Below, piece by piece: positions 8,015-16,872 of a DNA stretch of 32,438 nt. The translations under genes and the position numbers were made by a program. The stretch spans positions 1-32,438 of the forward strand of contig NZ_JAUSCJ010000015.1 of NCBI RefSeq assembly GCF_030651185.1, in the 5' to 3' direction. Below the pieces are notes generated by a model. It saw nothing but the letters and a program-made list of their open reading frames with translations. It made no database searches and was not told the origin of the DNA. How positions within the stretch are numbered: position 1 is the stretch's first letter; each line of letters starts with the position of its first letter. This DNA is from Phenylobacterium sp. (lineage in GTDB: Bacteria; Pseudomonadota; Alphaproteobacteria; Caulobacterales; Caulobacteraceae).

Positions 8015-9157
8015 ATGGCTTTGCACAGCCGCATCTGCGAGATTTTCGGTATCCGCTATCCCATCGTCCTCGCCGGAATGGGCGGGGCCAGTGTTCCCCG
8101 CCTGGCAGCGGCGGTCTCCAATGCCGGAGGGCTAGGAATCCTTGGCGCCGCAGCCTGCTCGCCCGAGGAACTTCGCGCGTGGATCCGCGAAGTGCGATCG
8201 CTCACCGACAAGCCCTTCGGCGTCGACACATTGCTGCCGGCCTCGGTCCGCCGCGAGGTGGTCGACGCGGCGGCAGGCTCCGGCGAGGGCGGCAAGCCGT
8301 CGCCCATGGATCTGCTTGGCGACTATCAGGCGTTTGCAGCCGACTTCATGCGCCAGGAAGGCCTGCAAAAGGTCGTCCGTCCGCGCGAGGACACCAACGC
8401 CGAAGCTCGGGGCGGCCCCGCGTTCTTCTCAAAGGAGTTCTTCGAGGCGCAAATGGAGGTGGTGATCGAGGAAAAGGTGCCGGTCTACGCCGCGGGCCTG
8501 GGAAACCCCGGCCCCTGGATGGAGCGACTGCGGGAGAACGGTACAAAGATCATGGCCGTCATCGGGTCTGTGAAGCACGCACTGCAGGTCGCCGCGTCTG
8601 GCATCGACGTGGTGGTCGCTCAGGGACATGACGGGGGCGGACACAATTCGCCGATCGGCACCATGGCGCTTATCCCCCAGGTCGTCGACGCCATGGCGGG
8701 GCGCATCCCGGTGCTCGGGGCCGGCGGTATTGCCGACGGCCGCGGCGTAGCCGCCGCGATGATGCTGGGGGCTGAAGGCGCCTGGGTGGGCACCGCTTTC
8801 CTGGCGACGGAGGAAGCCGGCATTCAGCAATTCCAGAAGGAGGTTCTGGTCGAGTACGGCGATGGCGACACGGTAGTGTCAAAATCCGTCACCGGAAAGC
8901 CGGCCAGGATCATCCGCAATAAGTGGGCGCAGGCCTGGGTGGACGCGGAGAAGTCGCCGCTGCCCATGCCCTTCCAGTCGATCATCGCCGGGCCCGTGCT
9001 CGCGGCGGCGACCCTGGATCAGCGCAAGGATATCGCACCTGGGTTTGCCGGCCAGGGCATGGGGCTCATCAAGGCGATTCGCCCCGCCCGGGACGTCCTG
9101 GAAGACCTCGTCAGCGGCGCCGAGACCGCGCTCGCTCGCGCCGACCGTTTTCGCTAA
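8015..9157 (+). CDS. Nitronate monooxygenase-like FMN protein
   Basis: A 380-residue TIM-barrel flavoprotein of the nitronate monooxygenase / FabK-like family, starting at ATG 8015 with AAGGAA upstream. An in-frame open stretch further left is antisense-free overlap with the crotonase gene and is not used. Motifs: N-terminal RYPIVLAGMGG, AAVSNAGGLGILG, the central AQGHDGGGHNSPIGTMAL with the conserved histidines, and the phosphate-binding PVLGAGGIADGRG followed by GAEGAWVGTAFLATEEA. Members oxidise nitroalkanes or quinone-like compounds, or reduce enoyl thioesters. In catabolic clusters such genes often sit among acyl-CoA genes. With no nitro-compound gene nearby, a role in acyl-CoA or quinone redox chemistry is possible, but the substrate cannot be read from sequence. 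Confidence 0.85.
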   Translation: MALHSRICEIFGIRYPIVLAGMGGASVPRLAAAVSNAGGLGILGAAACSPEELRAWIREVRSLTDKPFGVDTLLPASVRREVVDAAAGSGEGGKPSPMDLLGDYQAFAADFMRQEGLQKVVRPREDTNAEARGGPAFFSKEFFEAQMEVVIEEKVPVYAAGLGNPGPWMERLRENGTKIMAVIGSVKHALQVAASGIDVVVAQGHDGGGHNSPIGTMALIPQVVDAMAGRIPVLGAGGIADGRGVAAAMMLGAEGAWVGTAFLATEEAGIQQFQKEVLVEYGDGDTVVSKSVTGKPARIIRNKWAQAWVDAEKSPLPMPFQSIIAGPVLAAATLDQRKDIAPGFAGQGMGLIKAIRPARDVLEDLVSGAETALARADRFR

Positions 9158-9175
9158 GCCGTGAAAGGAAATGCA

Positions 9176-9619
9176 ATGATCCCGCGCAGAATGCCCGAGT
9201 TTCACGCCGAGATGGTCGAAGCCTTCATGGCTTCGAGCAATCGGATGACCGGCCTCCCCGAGTTCCTGGGCCTGCGGATCGTGGCCATGGAACCGGGCGG
9301 CCTCACGGCGGAGATGGATGTCGACCCAAAGCTGCTGACGGGCTTCGGCAACATGCATGGCGGCGTCCTGTCTGCCGCCTGCGATCACGTGCTGGGATGC
9401 GTCTGCTACCCCCATATGGAGAAGGGCCAGTGGGCGGCCACGACCGAGTTCAAGATCAACCTGCTCGCCCCGGTCAGCCGCGGGACGGTCACGGCGCATG
9501 CGGAAATCATCTCCATGAGCAAACAGACCGCGGTCGTCAGGATCGAGATGGAAAACGAGGGCCGGCTCTGCTGCTCGGCGCAGGGCACCGTCCTAATCCA
9601 GAACCCCAGACCCGCCTGA
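9176..9619 (+). CDS. PaaI-type hotdog thioesterase
   Basis: A 147-residue hotdog-fold protein. The ATG at 9176 is chosen because AAAGGAA precedes it by about five bases; the upstream in-frame GTG 9161 has no such site. The diagnostic segment is GNMHGGVLSAACDHVLG, the HGG...D pattern of PaaI/YdiI-type acyl-CoA thioesterases, followed by beta strands typical of the fold (TEFKINLLAPVSRGTVTAHAEI and CSAQGTVLI). It probably hydrolyses an acyl-CoA to release CoA when intermediates accumulate. It is the last gene of the crotonase unit and ends 14 bases from the convergent regulator gene. Confidence 0.85.
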   Translation: MIPRRMPEFHAEMVEAFMASSNRMTGLPEFLGLRIVAMEPGGLTAEMDVDPKLLTGFGNMHGGVLSAACDHVLGCVCYPHMEKGQWAATTEFKINLLAPVSRGTVTAHAEIISMSKQTAVVRIEMENEGRLCCSAQGTVLIQNPRPA

Positions 9620-9633
9620 CGACAGCCCGACGC

Positions 9634-10401
9634 TCAGGCGGTCTTGTGGGCCGCGCCCGGGCTTCCGAGCACGTCGCCCATGATTTTGAGCAGCTCGGCG
9701 CGGCGACCCCGGAACAGGTCCTTTGGGGCGGCCAGGCCAAGGGCCAGCGGACGTGCGGGCGGACTGACCGAGAGGGGGATGGCCAGCATCGCGGCGTTGT
9801 CGTTGACCAGGCCGGCATGGAAGGCGTGTCCTCGGGCAGCGACCTGGGCAACGTCTCTGGCGACCTCCTCGGCGGCCGGCGGCGCTTCATCGCCGTCCCA
9901 CACCGCCAGGCCTTCGGCGATCAGCCGGGCCCTGCGATCAGGAGGGGCCATGGCCAGGAGCACGCGGCCCAGGGTCGAGCGAGCAAGGCATCGCCGCGTA
10001 CCCGCCTTGAGGTGGTAGCGGATCGGCGTCGCGCCCTCGATCACGCGGACATACTGGCAGTAGCCGCCGCTCGCCGCACCCAGCACCACGGTCATCTGAG
10101 TTTGCTCTGCGATGTCACGCATCTGCTGCTGAATGCGCCGGAGCGGGAGGATTTCGTCGCCAACCCAGTGACCGAGCAGGGAGACCCGGATGGACGGAAA
10201 GAATGTCTTGTCGTCGGAGGAAAACTCCAGGTAGCCGAGATCGGCAAGGCTGCGGAGTAGCGCCGCGGTGCTGGAATGTGGATAGCCTAGCGCCAAGGCC
10301 ACGTCCTGGATATGCGCAGGCCTGCGGACTTCGTCGAAGTATTCAAAAATTTCCAGGGTCCGGGCGGCGGACTTAACGACGGACTGATCAGGTTTTGGCA
10401 T
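9634..10401 (-). CDS. IclR-family transcriptional regulator
   Basis: A 255-residue regulator starting at ATG 10401 (MPKPDQSVVKSAARTLEIFEYF). A longer in-frame extension to 10662 runs into the preceding reductase gene and is rejected. The N-terminal winged helix-turn-helix (about residues 10-70) reads LEIFEYF, then IQDVALALGYPHSSTAALLRSLADLGYLEF, a classic IclR pattern. The C-terminal effector domain includes YVRVIEG, IRYHLKAGTRRCLARSTLGRVLLA and AMLAIPLSV. IclR proteins control catabolic operons in response to pathway metabolites. It is the last gene of a four-gene minus-strand operon and is the only complete regulator of the catabolic genes in the window, so it is the prime candidate to bind the ATATGTGT-type sites. 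Confidence 0.92.
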   Translation of the reverse strand: MPKPDQSVVKSAARTLEIFEYFDEVRRPAHIQDVALALGYPHSSTAALLRSLADLGYLEFSSDDKTFFPSIRVSLLGHWVGDEILPLRRIQQQMRDIAEQTQMTVVLGAASGGYCQYVRVIEGATPIRYHLKAGTRRCLARSTLGRVLLAMAPPDRRARLIAEGLAVWDGDEAPPAAEEVARDVAQVAARGHAFHAGLVNDNAAMLAIPLSVSPPARPLALGLAAPKDLFRGRRAELLKIMGDVLGSPGAAHKTA

Positions 10402-10423
10402 GCATTCGAATCCTTGGGGCCGC

Positions 10424-12460
10424 TCAGATCGTGAGCGCCGCCCGGGTTCCCTCCTCGATGGCCCGCACCGCATCCAGACCAGCAGCGTCTCGCGCGCCGC
10501 CGACCAGCGAATATGGAACCCGCCCAGCCGCCAGCGCCGGGGCGATTCCGGCTTGCGGCTCCTGGCCGATGCATAACACGAACGTGTCGGCCACGACCAA
10601 TCGAGGGATGCCGCCCACTGTGATATGCAGGCCCTCCAACGAGAGATGTCCATAGACGACATCCCCGGTCATGGCGACACCGCGGCGCGCCACCTCCTGG
10701 ACGTTGGCCCAACCGCGCGTCTTGCTCAGGCCCGCGCCGAATGCTGATCCCGGCTTTCGCTGGAAGATCGTGACCCGTCGGGCCGCCGGCCAGGACGTCG
10801 GCGGCCGCTGCAGGGCGCCGCGCTCGGTAAAGGCCGTGTCGATCCCCCAATCCCGGGAGAACCCCTCAATGTCGGGCTCCGTGGGATCGCCCGCGCCAGT
10901 CGGATGCGCCAGCAGTTGAGCCACGTCGAAGCCAATGCCGCCCGCGCCCAGGATCGCCACCGTGTCGCCCGCTCGTTCGGGCATTTCGATGGCCTGCGCA
11001 TAGGTGAGCACACGAGGGTCGTCCACCCCGACCGAGTCCAGGGCTCGCGGCTCCACGCCGGTGGCCAGGATCACATGATCGTAGGCGGCGGCGAGAAGCT
11101 CCTGCGCGCGGGCAAGCGTTCCCAACCGCACTTCGACCCCGAGCTCGGACAGCCGCGCGCCGTAATATGCGATGGTTTCGGCATAGTCCTCCTTGCCCGG
11201 AATCCGCCGCGCGAGATTGAACTGCCCGCCGATCCGCTCTGACATCTCGAACAGGGTGACCCTGTGGCCCCGCTCCGCGCTCGTCACCGCCGCGGCCAGG
11301 CCCGCGGGCCCCGCGCCAACGACCGCGACACGCTTGGGTTCGATCGGCCCCGCGACATCGCCGAATTCGGCCTCGCGGCAGGCGGCGGGATTGACCATGC
11401 AGGTCGTGAGCTGGCCGGTGAAAGCGTTGTCCAGGCAGGCCTGATTGCAGCCAATGCACACATTGATCGCGGCGCGTCGCCCGGCCCGGGCCTTGGCGAC
11501 GAAGTCGGGATCGGACAGGAAGGGCCGTGCCATTGAAACCATGTCGGCGTTGCCGTCGGCGATGAGGCGGTCGGCAAGCTCCGGGGTGTTGATCCGGTTC
11601 GACGCCACGACCGGCAAGTTGAGATGGGACCTGAGCCGTGCCGCGGCCCACGCGAAAGCTCCGCGGGGCACCATGTGGGCGATGGTGGGGATCCGCGCCT
11701 CGTGCCAGCCGATCCCCGTATTGACCAGGTTCGCGCCGGCGGCCACGACCGTCTTGGCCTGATCGACCACCTCGTCGAAGGTGCTGCCACCCTCCACAAG
11801 ATCGAGCAACGACTGCCGGTAGACGAGAATAAACTCATCACCGCAACGAGCGCGGACCGCCCGGACGATCTCGGTAGGCAGCCGCTGGCGATTGGCTGCA
11901 GAGCCCCCCCAGCGATCAGTGCGCTGATTGGTCCGCGGCGCCAGGAACTGGTTCAGCAAGTAACCTTCCGAACCCATGATCTCCACCCCGTCGTAGCCAG
12001 CCTCCTTGGCCAGCATCGCGGCGTTCGCGAAGTCCTCGATCGTGGCGAGAATCTCCTCCTCGGTCAGCTCGCGCGGCGTCAGCGGGTTTATTCGGGAGGC
12101 GATCGGCGACGGGGCGACGAGGCCCTCGTGACGCGCATAGCGCCCCGCGTGGAGGAGTTGCAGGGCGATGAGTCCGCCCGACTGGTGCACAGCGGACGTG
12201 ATGCGGCCGTGTCCCGCCACGGCGGCCTCACGCATCACCGCGCCGTTCCGGCCTAGCCGGCCCGCCTCATTGGGCGATACGCCGCCCGTTACGATCAGAC
12301 CCGCGCCGCCTTGCGCCCGTCGGGCGAAGAACCGAGCCTGCCGATCGTATCCATCCGGCGCCTCCTCAAGGCCGGTGTGCATCGAGCCCATCAGCGTGCG
12401 GTTCGGGAGCGTCACGAACCCCAGGTTCAGCGGTGACAGCAGGTGAGGATAGGGCGACAT
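10424..12460 (-). CDS. 2,4-dienoyl-CoA reductase-like FMN/FAD/Fe-S protein
   Basis: A 678-residue protein of the Old Yellow Enzyme/FadH type. The N-terminal FMN barrel (1-330) has the motifs of E. coli FadH: EGYLLNQFL with Tyr167 and GIGWHEARIPT with His253, the catalytic pair. A [4Fe-4S] cluster motif follows (Cys335, 338, 342, 354). The C-terminal half has two dinucleotide-binding folds (VAVVGAGPAGLAAA and VAILGAGGIGFDVAQ). Length and domain order fit NADPH:2,4-dienoyl-CoA reductase, which removes double bonds during unsaturated acyl-CoA breakdown. It starts at ATG 12460, nine bases after the MaoC stop, so it is co-transcribed. Related OYE-type enzymes act on cyclic enones or bile acids, so a steroid or terpenoid enoyl substrate is also possible. 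Confidence 0.9.
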   Translation of the reverse strand: MSPYPHLLSPLNLGFVTLPNRTLMGSMHTGLEEAPDGYDRQARFFARRAQGGAGLIVTGGVSPNEAGRLGRNGAVMREAAVAGHGRITSAVHQSGGLIALQLLHAGRYARHEGLVAPSPIASRINPLTPRELTEEEILATIEDFANAAMLAKEAGYDGVEIMGSEGYLLNQFLAPRTNQRTDRWGGSAANRQRLPTEIVRAVRARCGDEFILVYRQSLLDLVEGGSTFDEVVDQAKTVVAAGANLVNTGIGWHEARIPTIAHMVPRGAFAWAAARLRSHLNLPVVASNRINTPELADRLIADGNADMVSMARPFLSDPDFVAKARAGRRAAINVCIGCNQACLDNAFTGQLTTCMVNPAACREAEFGDVAGPIEPKRVAVVGAGPAGLAAAVTSAERGHRVTLFEMSERIGGQFNLARRIPGKEDYAETIAYYGARLSELGVEVRLGTLARAQELLAAAYDHVILATGVEPRALDSVGVDDPRVLTYAQAIEMPERAGDTVAILGAGGIGFDVAQLLAHPTGAGDPTEPDIEGFSRDWGIDTAFTERGALQRPPTSWPAARRVTIFQRKPGSAFGAGLSKTRGWANVQEVARRGVAMTGDVVYGHLSLEGLHITVGGIPRLVVADTFVLCIGQEPQAGIAPALAAGRVPYSLVGGARDAAGLDAVRAIEEGTRAALTI

Positions 12461-12468
12461 GTCGATGC

Positions 12469-13320
12469 CTATGCTGGGCCTGCGAATTTCGCCCTGGCTT
12501 GAGACAGGACGATACGGCCGTCTGCGGTTTCGCCCTGCACGATGGCCTCGCCGTCGCCTGTGCGCCAGATCTTGGTGACGATGGTGTCCCCGTACAGCAC
12601 CCGGTCAGCGAACCGGCCCTGGAAGGAATGGAAGGCGCCCGGATCGTCGGCGCATAGCTCTCGCAGGATGGCGCGACCCACAATGCCGTAGGTGCACAGC
12701 CCGTGCATGAAGGGCGCGTCGAACCCGCCCATCCTAGCGAACGCCGGGTCGATATGGATGGGGTTGCGATCGCCCGACAGCCGGTAGATCGCGCCTTGTT
12801 CGGGACGGGTCTGGAAGCTGGCCATAATATCCGGGGCCCGGTCGGGCGCGGCGCTATCTCCGCCCGAGGGACCGCGCTCGCCGCCGAAACCGCCCGCGCC
12901 GCGGACGAACAGCGTGGCGTGGGTCCGGAAAAGATCGCCGTCGGCGTCTCGGCCGACGCTCTCGACGCCCAGAACGGCAGCCTTTCCCTTGTCCCAGACC
13001 TCGGTGATGCGACCGCTCACCTCGACGCTGGCTTCGGAGGGGAGGGCCCGGAACAGCTCGATGGACTGTTCGCCATGAAGCAGCATCTCCAGACGCATGT
13101 CGACGGTGCGCATCAGACCCCCCAAGGCGCCGCCGCCCGGAATCACGGCATAGGTCGGCAGAACCTTCGGGCCGCGGCCTTCATAGATGAAGTCCAGGTC
13201 TTCCGCCGGCCGCCCGCCGACGCCCAGGGCGTAGAGCATGGTGTCCTTGGAGGTCCAGGCCTGGGTGGTGGCGGGGAGCTCCAACCCGACGAGATCGGAT
13301 GAGATCGGTATGCGTGTCAT
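12469..13320 (-). CDS. MaoC-family (R)-specific enoyl-CoA hydratase
   Basis: A 283-residue double-hotdog protein like the hydratase-2 domain of peroxisomal MFE-2. The C-terminal half has the hydratase-2 signature YRLSGDRNPIHIDPAFA with catalytic Asp184 and His189, followed by FMHGLCTYG. The N-terminal half is the degenerate hotdog that binds the acyl tail (LPTYAVIPGGG). It would add water to a trans-2-enoyl-CoA to give the (R)-3-hydroxyacyl-CoA. Two-hotdog forms usually handle long, branched or steroid acyl chains, fitting the neighbouring two-subunit dehydrogenase and aldolase-like genes. It lies 30 bases after the carboxymuconolactone-decarboxylase-like gene in the same minus-strand operon. 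Confidence 0.93.
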   Translation of the reverse strand: MTRIPISSDLVGLELPATTQAWTSKDTMLYALGVGGRPAEDLDFIYEGRGPKVLPTYAVIPGGGALGGLMRTVDMRLEMLLHGEQSIELFRALPSEASVEVSGRITEVWDKGKAAVLGVESVGRDADGDLFRTHATLFVRGAGGFGGERGPSGGDSAAPDRAPDIMASFQTRPEQGAIYRLSGDRNPIHIDPAFARMGGFDAPFMHGLCTYGIVGRAILRELCADDPGAFHSFQGRFADRVLYGDTIVTKIWRTGDGEAIVQGETADGRIVLSQARAKFAGPA

Positions 13321-13349
13321 GGAAACTCCGGCTCTATGGGGTGGGACAC

Positions 13350-13934
13350 TCAGGTTCGGGGCGCTTGGCCGTCCGGCGGCCAGGCCTCGACACCGTCTTC
13401 CAGCGGAATGCGCAGGCTCTTCAGGAGCTGGGAGAACATGGTCCAGTTGCCGATTGCAACCACCAGCTCAATGCGCTCGGCCTCCGTCGCCAAGTGGAGG
13501 CAGCAGGCCTTCCAGGTGGCGTTCGAGATCATGCCCTGGTCGAGCGTGTCGTCGGTGGCCTGCAGCACAGCCCTGTCGGCCTCCGACAGGTTCGCCGCCC
13601 CCCGCCAGTCACGGGTGGCCGCCAGGTCGGCCTCGGGAATGTCGAGCCCGCGGGCCACCCGCCAGTGCTGGGTCCACTCATAGGCGGAGCCGGTCCTCCA
13701 GCCGATCCGCATGATGATCAGTTCGCGCAGGCGGGCGTCGAGCTTGTTGCCTCGAAAGAGGAGGGTAGTGAGCGTGGAGGCAAGCTCGCCCGCCACCGCG
13801 GGATGCCGCAGGAGGACGCGAAACACGCTCAGCGCCGCCATCTGTTCAGAAATCCCCGCCGACCCGGCCGCGTTCGCCGCCTCTTCCAGACTCAGAAGGT
13901 CGATCCTCGGGGCGTCGGCGGTCATTGGGTTCAT
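13350..13934 (-). CDS. Carboxymuconolactone decarboxylase-like (AhpD fold) protein
   Basis: A 194-residue all-helical protein of the CMD/AhpD superfamily. The central motif is RLRELIIMRIGWRTGSAYEWTQHWRVA with the conserved Glu86 and His90 of CMD proteins; the AhpD-type CxxC is absent, so peroxidase activity is unlikely. A start at 13934 or the ATG three codons later is possible. It is the first gene of the minus-strand operon, divergent from the Zn alcohol dehydrogenase, with an operator candidate between. Family members include gamma-carboxymuconolactone decarboxylase and many of unknown function found in ring-cleavage and steroid clusters. A decarboxylase or isomerase role is possible but not shown. 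Confidence 0.82.
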   Translation of the reverse strand: MNPMTADAPRIDLLSLEEAANAAGSAGISEQMAALSVFRVLLRHPAVAGELASTLTTLLFRGNKLDARLRELIIMRIGWRTGSAYEWTQHWRVARGLDIPEADLAATRDWRGAANLSEADRAVLQATDDTLDQGMISNATWKACCLHLATEAERIELVVAIGNWTMFSQLLKSLRIPLEDGVEAWPPDGQAPRT

Positions 13935-14008
13935 TCCATTGCGAAGGGCTGAGGGCGTGAGCCTGCGGAAGCTGATCGAAGGTCCTTGCCTAGATGGGGA
14001 TATAACAG

Positions 14009-14036
14009 ATATACGTTTTCCGCCACATATATGTGT
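14009..14036. promoter_or_regulatory. Palindromic operator candidate, site B
   Basis: CACATATATGTG (14024-14035) is a perfect 12-base palindrome in the 137-base divergent region between the CMD-like gene and the alcohol dehydrogenase. The ATATGTGT octamer lies at 14029-14036, and a degenerate copy (ATATACGT) at 14009-14016 is 20 bases upstream, close to two helical turns. Similar sites occur at 7134 and 25317. Confidence 0.6.
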
Positions 14037-14071
14037 TATGATTTGTTGCTGCGCAGCCGGAGGCGAAGCTC

Positions 14072-15166
14072 GTGATTCCCGCCAAGACCTTTGCGATGGT
14101 TCAGACGGCGCCGCGCACGCTTGAAATGCGTGACTTGCCCATCCCCGATATCGAAGCCGACAGCGCGATTCTGAGGATCGAGGCCTGCGGGATCTGTGGC
14201 AGCGACTACGAGCAATTCGAGGGGGTTCTGAAGACGCCGATGCCGGTGATCCCCGGGCACGAGCCCGTAGGGATCATCGAGGCGATCGGCGACAAGGCCG
14301 CGCGCCGCTGGGGCGTCGATGTCGGCGATCGGGTCGCCGTCGAGACCATGCTGTCTTGTCACAGCTGCGACACCTGCCTAGGCGGCCGCTACCACCTGTG
14401 CGCCGACCGGCAGATCTATTCCTACATTCCGCTATCGAACATGCCGGGGCTCTGGGGCGCCTATGCCCAGTACATGTACCTCGCCCCCAACACGATCGTT
14501 CACAAGATGGACAAAACCTTGCCGCCCGAGCTCGCGGTGATGTTCAACCCGCTGGGGGCCGGGTTCCGCTGGGCGGTGGAGATCCCTCAGACCCAGGTCG
14601 GCGACACTATCGTCATCCTGGGGCCGGGCCAGCGCGGTCTGGCCAGCGTCATCGCCGCGCGGCAGGCGGGTGCTGGGAAGATCATCGTGACGGGCATGGC
14701 CGCCGACGCCCGCAAGCTCGACCTCGCCCGGATCTTCGGGGCGCACCATACGATCGATGTCCAGAACGAGAACGCCATCGAACGCATCAAAGAACTCACC
14801 GGCGGGCGTGGCGCCGATGTCGTCGTGGAGGTGACCTCCTACGCCACCGACCCGGTGCGCGAAGCCCTCAGCTATGTGCGTCCCGGCGGTACGATCGTCC
14901 TGGCGGGGGTGAAGGGATTCAAGCCCATACCGGACTTTGTCTCAGACCTGATCGTCTTCAAGGAAATCACCATCAGGGGGGCGATCGGCGTGACCTCGTC
15001 GGGATACCGCAAGGCCATCGACCTGATCGAGGCACGGTCGCTGCCACTTGAGCTGATGCACACTCACGACTTCGAGTTGAAGGACGCCGAACTGGCCATC
15101 CGGACGCTCGCGCGCCAAGTGGCCGGAGATGAGTCCATCCACTCGTGCCTGATCCCGCCCACCTAG
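14072..15166 (+). CDS. Zinc-dependent alcohol dehydrogenase (MDR family)
   Basis: A 364-residue medium-chain dehydrogenase. The GTG start at 14072 is supported by GGAGG eight bases upstream. Catalytic zinc ligands are visible: Cys42 in ACGICGSD, then GHE (His63, Glu64). The structural zinc loop is complete, with Cys96, 99, 102 and 110. The NAD-binding motif is [13 protein letters not shown]. The family oxidises secondary or primary alcohols, or polyols, with NAD(P). As the first gene of the long plus-strand operon, downstream of an operator candidate, it is a good candidate to oxidise the alcohol produced by the P450 to an aldehyde or ketone, which the Baeyer-Villiger enzyme could then use. 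The ketone route is inferred. Confidence 0.92.
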   Translation: MIPAKTFAMVQTAPRTLEMRDLPIPDIEADSAILRIEACGICGSDYEQFEGVLKTPMPVIPGHEPVGIIEAIGDKAARRWGVDVGDRVAVETMLSCHSCDTCLGGRYHLCADRQIYSYIPLSNMPGLWGAYAQYMYLAPNTIVHKMDKTLPPELAVMFNPLGAGFRWAVEIPQTQVGDTIVILGPGQRGLASVIAARQAGAGKIIVTGMAADARKLDLARIFGAHHTIDVQNENAIERIKELTGGRGADVVVEVTSYATDPVREALSYVRPGGTIVLAGVKGFKPIPDFVSDLIVFKEITIRGAIGVTSSGYRKAIDLIEARSLPLELMHTHDFELKDAELAIRTLARQVAGDESIHSCLIPPT

Positions 15167-15222
15167 AGCAACAGTCTTCAGATCGTAACGCTTCGCCGAT
15201 GTTCGAAAGACAGGAAAGAGCC

Positions 15223-16389
15223 GTGAGTTTCAGCGACAAGGCCGCCATCGTTGGCATCGGCGAGACCGAATACGTCAAAGGCTCGGAACGCACCGCCGTG
15301 GACCTGATGCTGGAGGCGGCCCGCAAGGCCATCGCCGACGCGGGGCTCAAGCCCTCGCAGATTGACGGGATGGTGCCGCCTCCGATCTACACATCGTCCG
15401 AGGAGCTTGCCGCCAACCTTGGTGTCGATGTGCTGCGGTACGCCTCCACCGTGCATATGGGTGGAGCTAGCCCCACCACAGCGCTGCAGAACGCCGCAAC
15501 GGCCGTTGCTGCCGGCGTCGCCGACAACGTCCTCGTGGTGCTGGGGTGGAATGGCTACTCCGCGCTTCGTCCAAAGCCGGGCCGGCCGCCGCAGCGGGCC
15601 ATGAACATGAACACGCTGACCCGCACCATCCAGGGTTTCTACATGCCCTACGGCGTGATGATGCCGGCACAAATGTATTCCTGGATCGCGATGCGCCACA
15701 AGCACCTCTACGGGGTGCCCGACGAGGCGATGGGCGAGGTGGCCCTGGCCTGCCGTGCGCACGCCCAGCTCAACCCACGGGCCGTGACCTATGGCCAACC
15801 TCTGGACATGGACGCCTACCTGGGCGCGCGGTGGATTTCCGAGCCCTTCCGTCTGTACGACTGCTGCCTCGAGACGGATGGCGCCTGCGCGGTTGTGGTC
15901 ACCAGCGCCGAGCGGGCGCGCGACATGCCGCACCGGCCCGTGCTGATCGCCGGCGCAGCGGAAGGCCACCCCTATCCAGCAGATGACATTCCCTCCCGGC
16001 CCGACATGCTCAAGATCGGCCTGTCCTACGCCGCGCCCCGAGCCTTCGAGATGGCCGGCGTCACCGCCCGCGACATGGACTTCCTGCAGGTCTACGACTG
16101 CTTCACCTATGTCGTGCTGCTGCAGCTGGAAGCGCTGGGGTTCAGCGCGCCCGGCGGCATCTACGACTTTGTGAAAGACGGCCAGATCCAGCTCGGCGGT
16201 CGCTATCCCCTGAACACCCATGGCGGTCTGCTTAGCGAAGCCCACGTCTGGGGACTCAATCATGTGCTGGAAGCCGTGCGCCAACTTCGCGGCGACGCCG
16301 GTGCGCGACAGGTGCCGGGGGCCAGTATCGGCCTGGTCACCGGATGGGGCGATCTCGGTGACGGCAGTCTGGCGATCTTGAGGAACTGA
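15223..16389 (+). CDS. Thiolase-like protein, probable aldolase (Ltp2-like), copy 1
   Basis: A 388-residue protein of the SCPx/thiolase-like group. The GTG at 15223 has AGGAAAG at correct spacing; upstream in-frame starts (15145, 15199) overlap the previous gene or lack a site. The fold is clear ([58 protein letters not shown]). Two thiolase cysteines seem missing: where true thiolases have a nucleophile in an 'xCAS/NCST' loop, this has [11 protein letters not shown], and the C-terminal CGG-type motif reads GWGDLGDG. The conserved YD-FT tyrosine is kept. This pattern fits Ltp2-type retro-aldolases, which cleave 3-hydroxyacyl-CoAs of steroid side chains together with a DUF35 partner. The DUF35 gene follows five bases later. 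Confidence 0.85.
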   Translation: MSFSDKAAIVGIGETEYVKGSERTAVDLMLEAARKAIADAGLKPSQIDGMVPPPIYTSSEELAANLGVDVLRYASTVHMGGASPTTALQNAATAVAAGVADNVLVVLGWNGYSALRPKPGRPPQRAMNMNTLTRTIQGFYMPYGVMMPAQMYSWIAMRHKHLYGVPDEAMGEVALACRAHAQLNPRAVTYGQPLDMDAYLGARWISEPFRLYDCCLETDGACAVVVTSAERARDMPHRPVLIAGAAEGHPYPADDIPSRPDMLKIGLSYAAPRAFEMAGVTARDMDFLQVYDCFTYVVLLQLEALGFSAPGGIYDFVKDGQIQLGGRYPLNTHGGLLSEAHVWGLNHVLEAVRQLRGDAGARQVPGASIGLVTGWGDLGDGSLAILRN

Positions 16390-16394
16390 CACCC

Positions 16395-16826
16395 ATGCAA
16401 CCTCCCACCGTTCCCGCGCCGCTTCCCAGGACCCAGGATCCCATGGACGAGGCCTTCTGGCAGCAATGCCAGGATGGGCGGCTGCGATTCCAGCGTTGTT
16501 CGGGCTGCGGCGCCTGGCGGTTCCTCCCGCGCTACATGTGCGCGCGGTGCGGGTCTCCAGATTTCGCCTGGACGCCCGTCCGCGGGACCGGCAGCCTCTA
16601 TTCGTGGACCGTCACCCATCAGGCGCTTCACCCCGCCTTCGCCGCGGAAATCCCCTATGTCGCTGCGCTGGTGGAGCTCGACGAAGGCGTGCGGATGGCG
16701 AGCCGGTTGCTGAACTGCGACCGCCACGCATTGAAACTGGGCATCCCCGTCGAACTGGTCTTCCGAGAGCTTGGAGACGGTTTCCGCCTGCCTTGCTTCC
16801 AGCCATCCGAACAGGTCGCGCCATGA
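16395..16826 (+). CDS. DUF35 OB-fold/zinc-ribbon protein, copy 1
   Basis: A 143-residue protein with the two-part DUF35 layout: a rubredoxin-like zinc ribbon with paired cysteines (CSGCGAWRF...CARCGSPDF) after an N-terminal helix (DEAFWQQCQDGRLRFQRC), then an OB-fold (GTGSLYSWTVTHQALHP, PYVAALVELDEGVRMASRLLN). DUF35 proteins bind acyl-CoA and pair with thiolase-like partners; in steroid-degrading actinobacteria the DUF35 domain of ChsH2 is needed by the Ltp2 aldolase. Tight linkage to the preceding thiolase-like gene supports a complex. The next gene starts 46 bases on. Confidence 0.9.
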   Translation: MQPPTVPAPLPRTQDPMDEAFWQQCQDGRLRFQRCSGCGAWRFLPRYMCARCGSPDFAWTPVRGTGSLYSWTVTHQALHPAFAAEIPYVAALVELDEGVRMASRLLNCDRHALKLGIPVELVFRELGDGFRLPCFQPSEQVAP

Positions 16827-16872
16827 GCTGCGCCCCACGGAAGCGCCACGATCCTTTCGAAAGGACAGGCTG

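Noticed and set aside
8923..10260. Rightward open frame of 445 codons
   Set aside because: It overlaps three well-supported genes on both strands and has a shadow-frame composition.
15178..16392. Leftward open frame of 404 codons, histidine/glycine/valine-rich
   Set aside because: Antisense shadow of the first thiolase-like gene in high-GC DNA.
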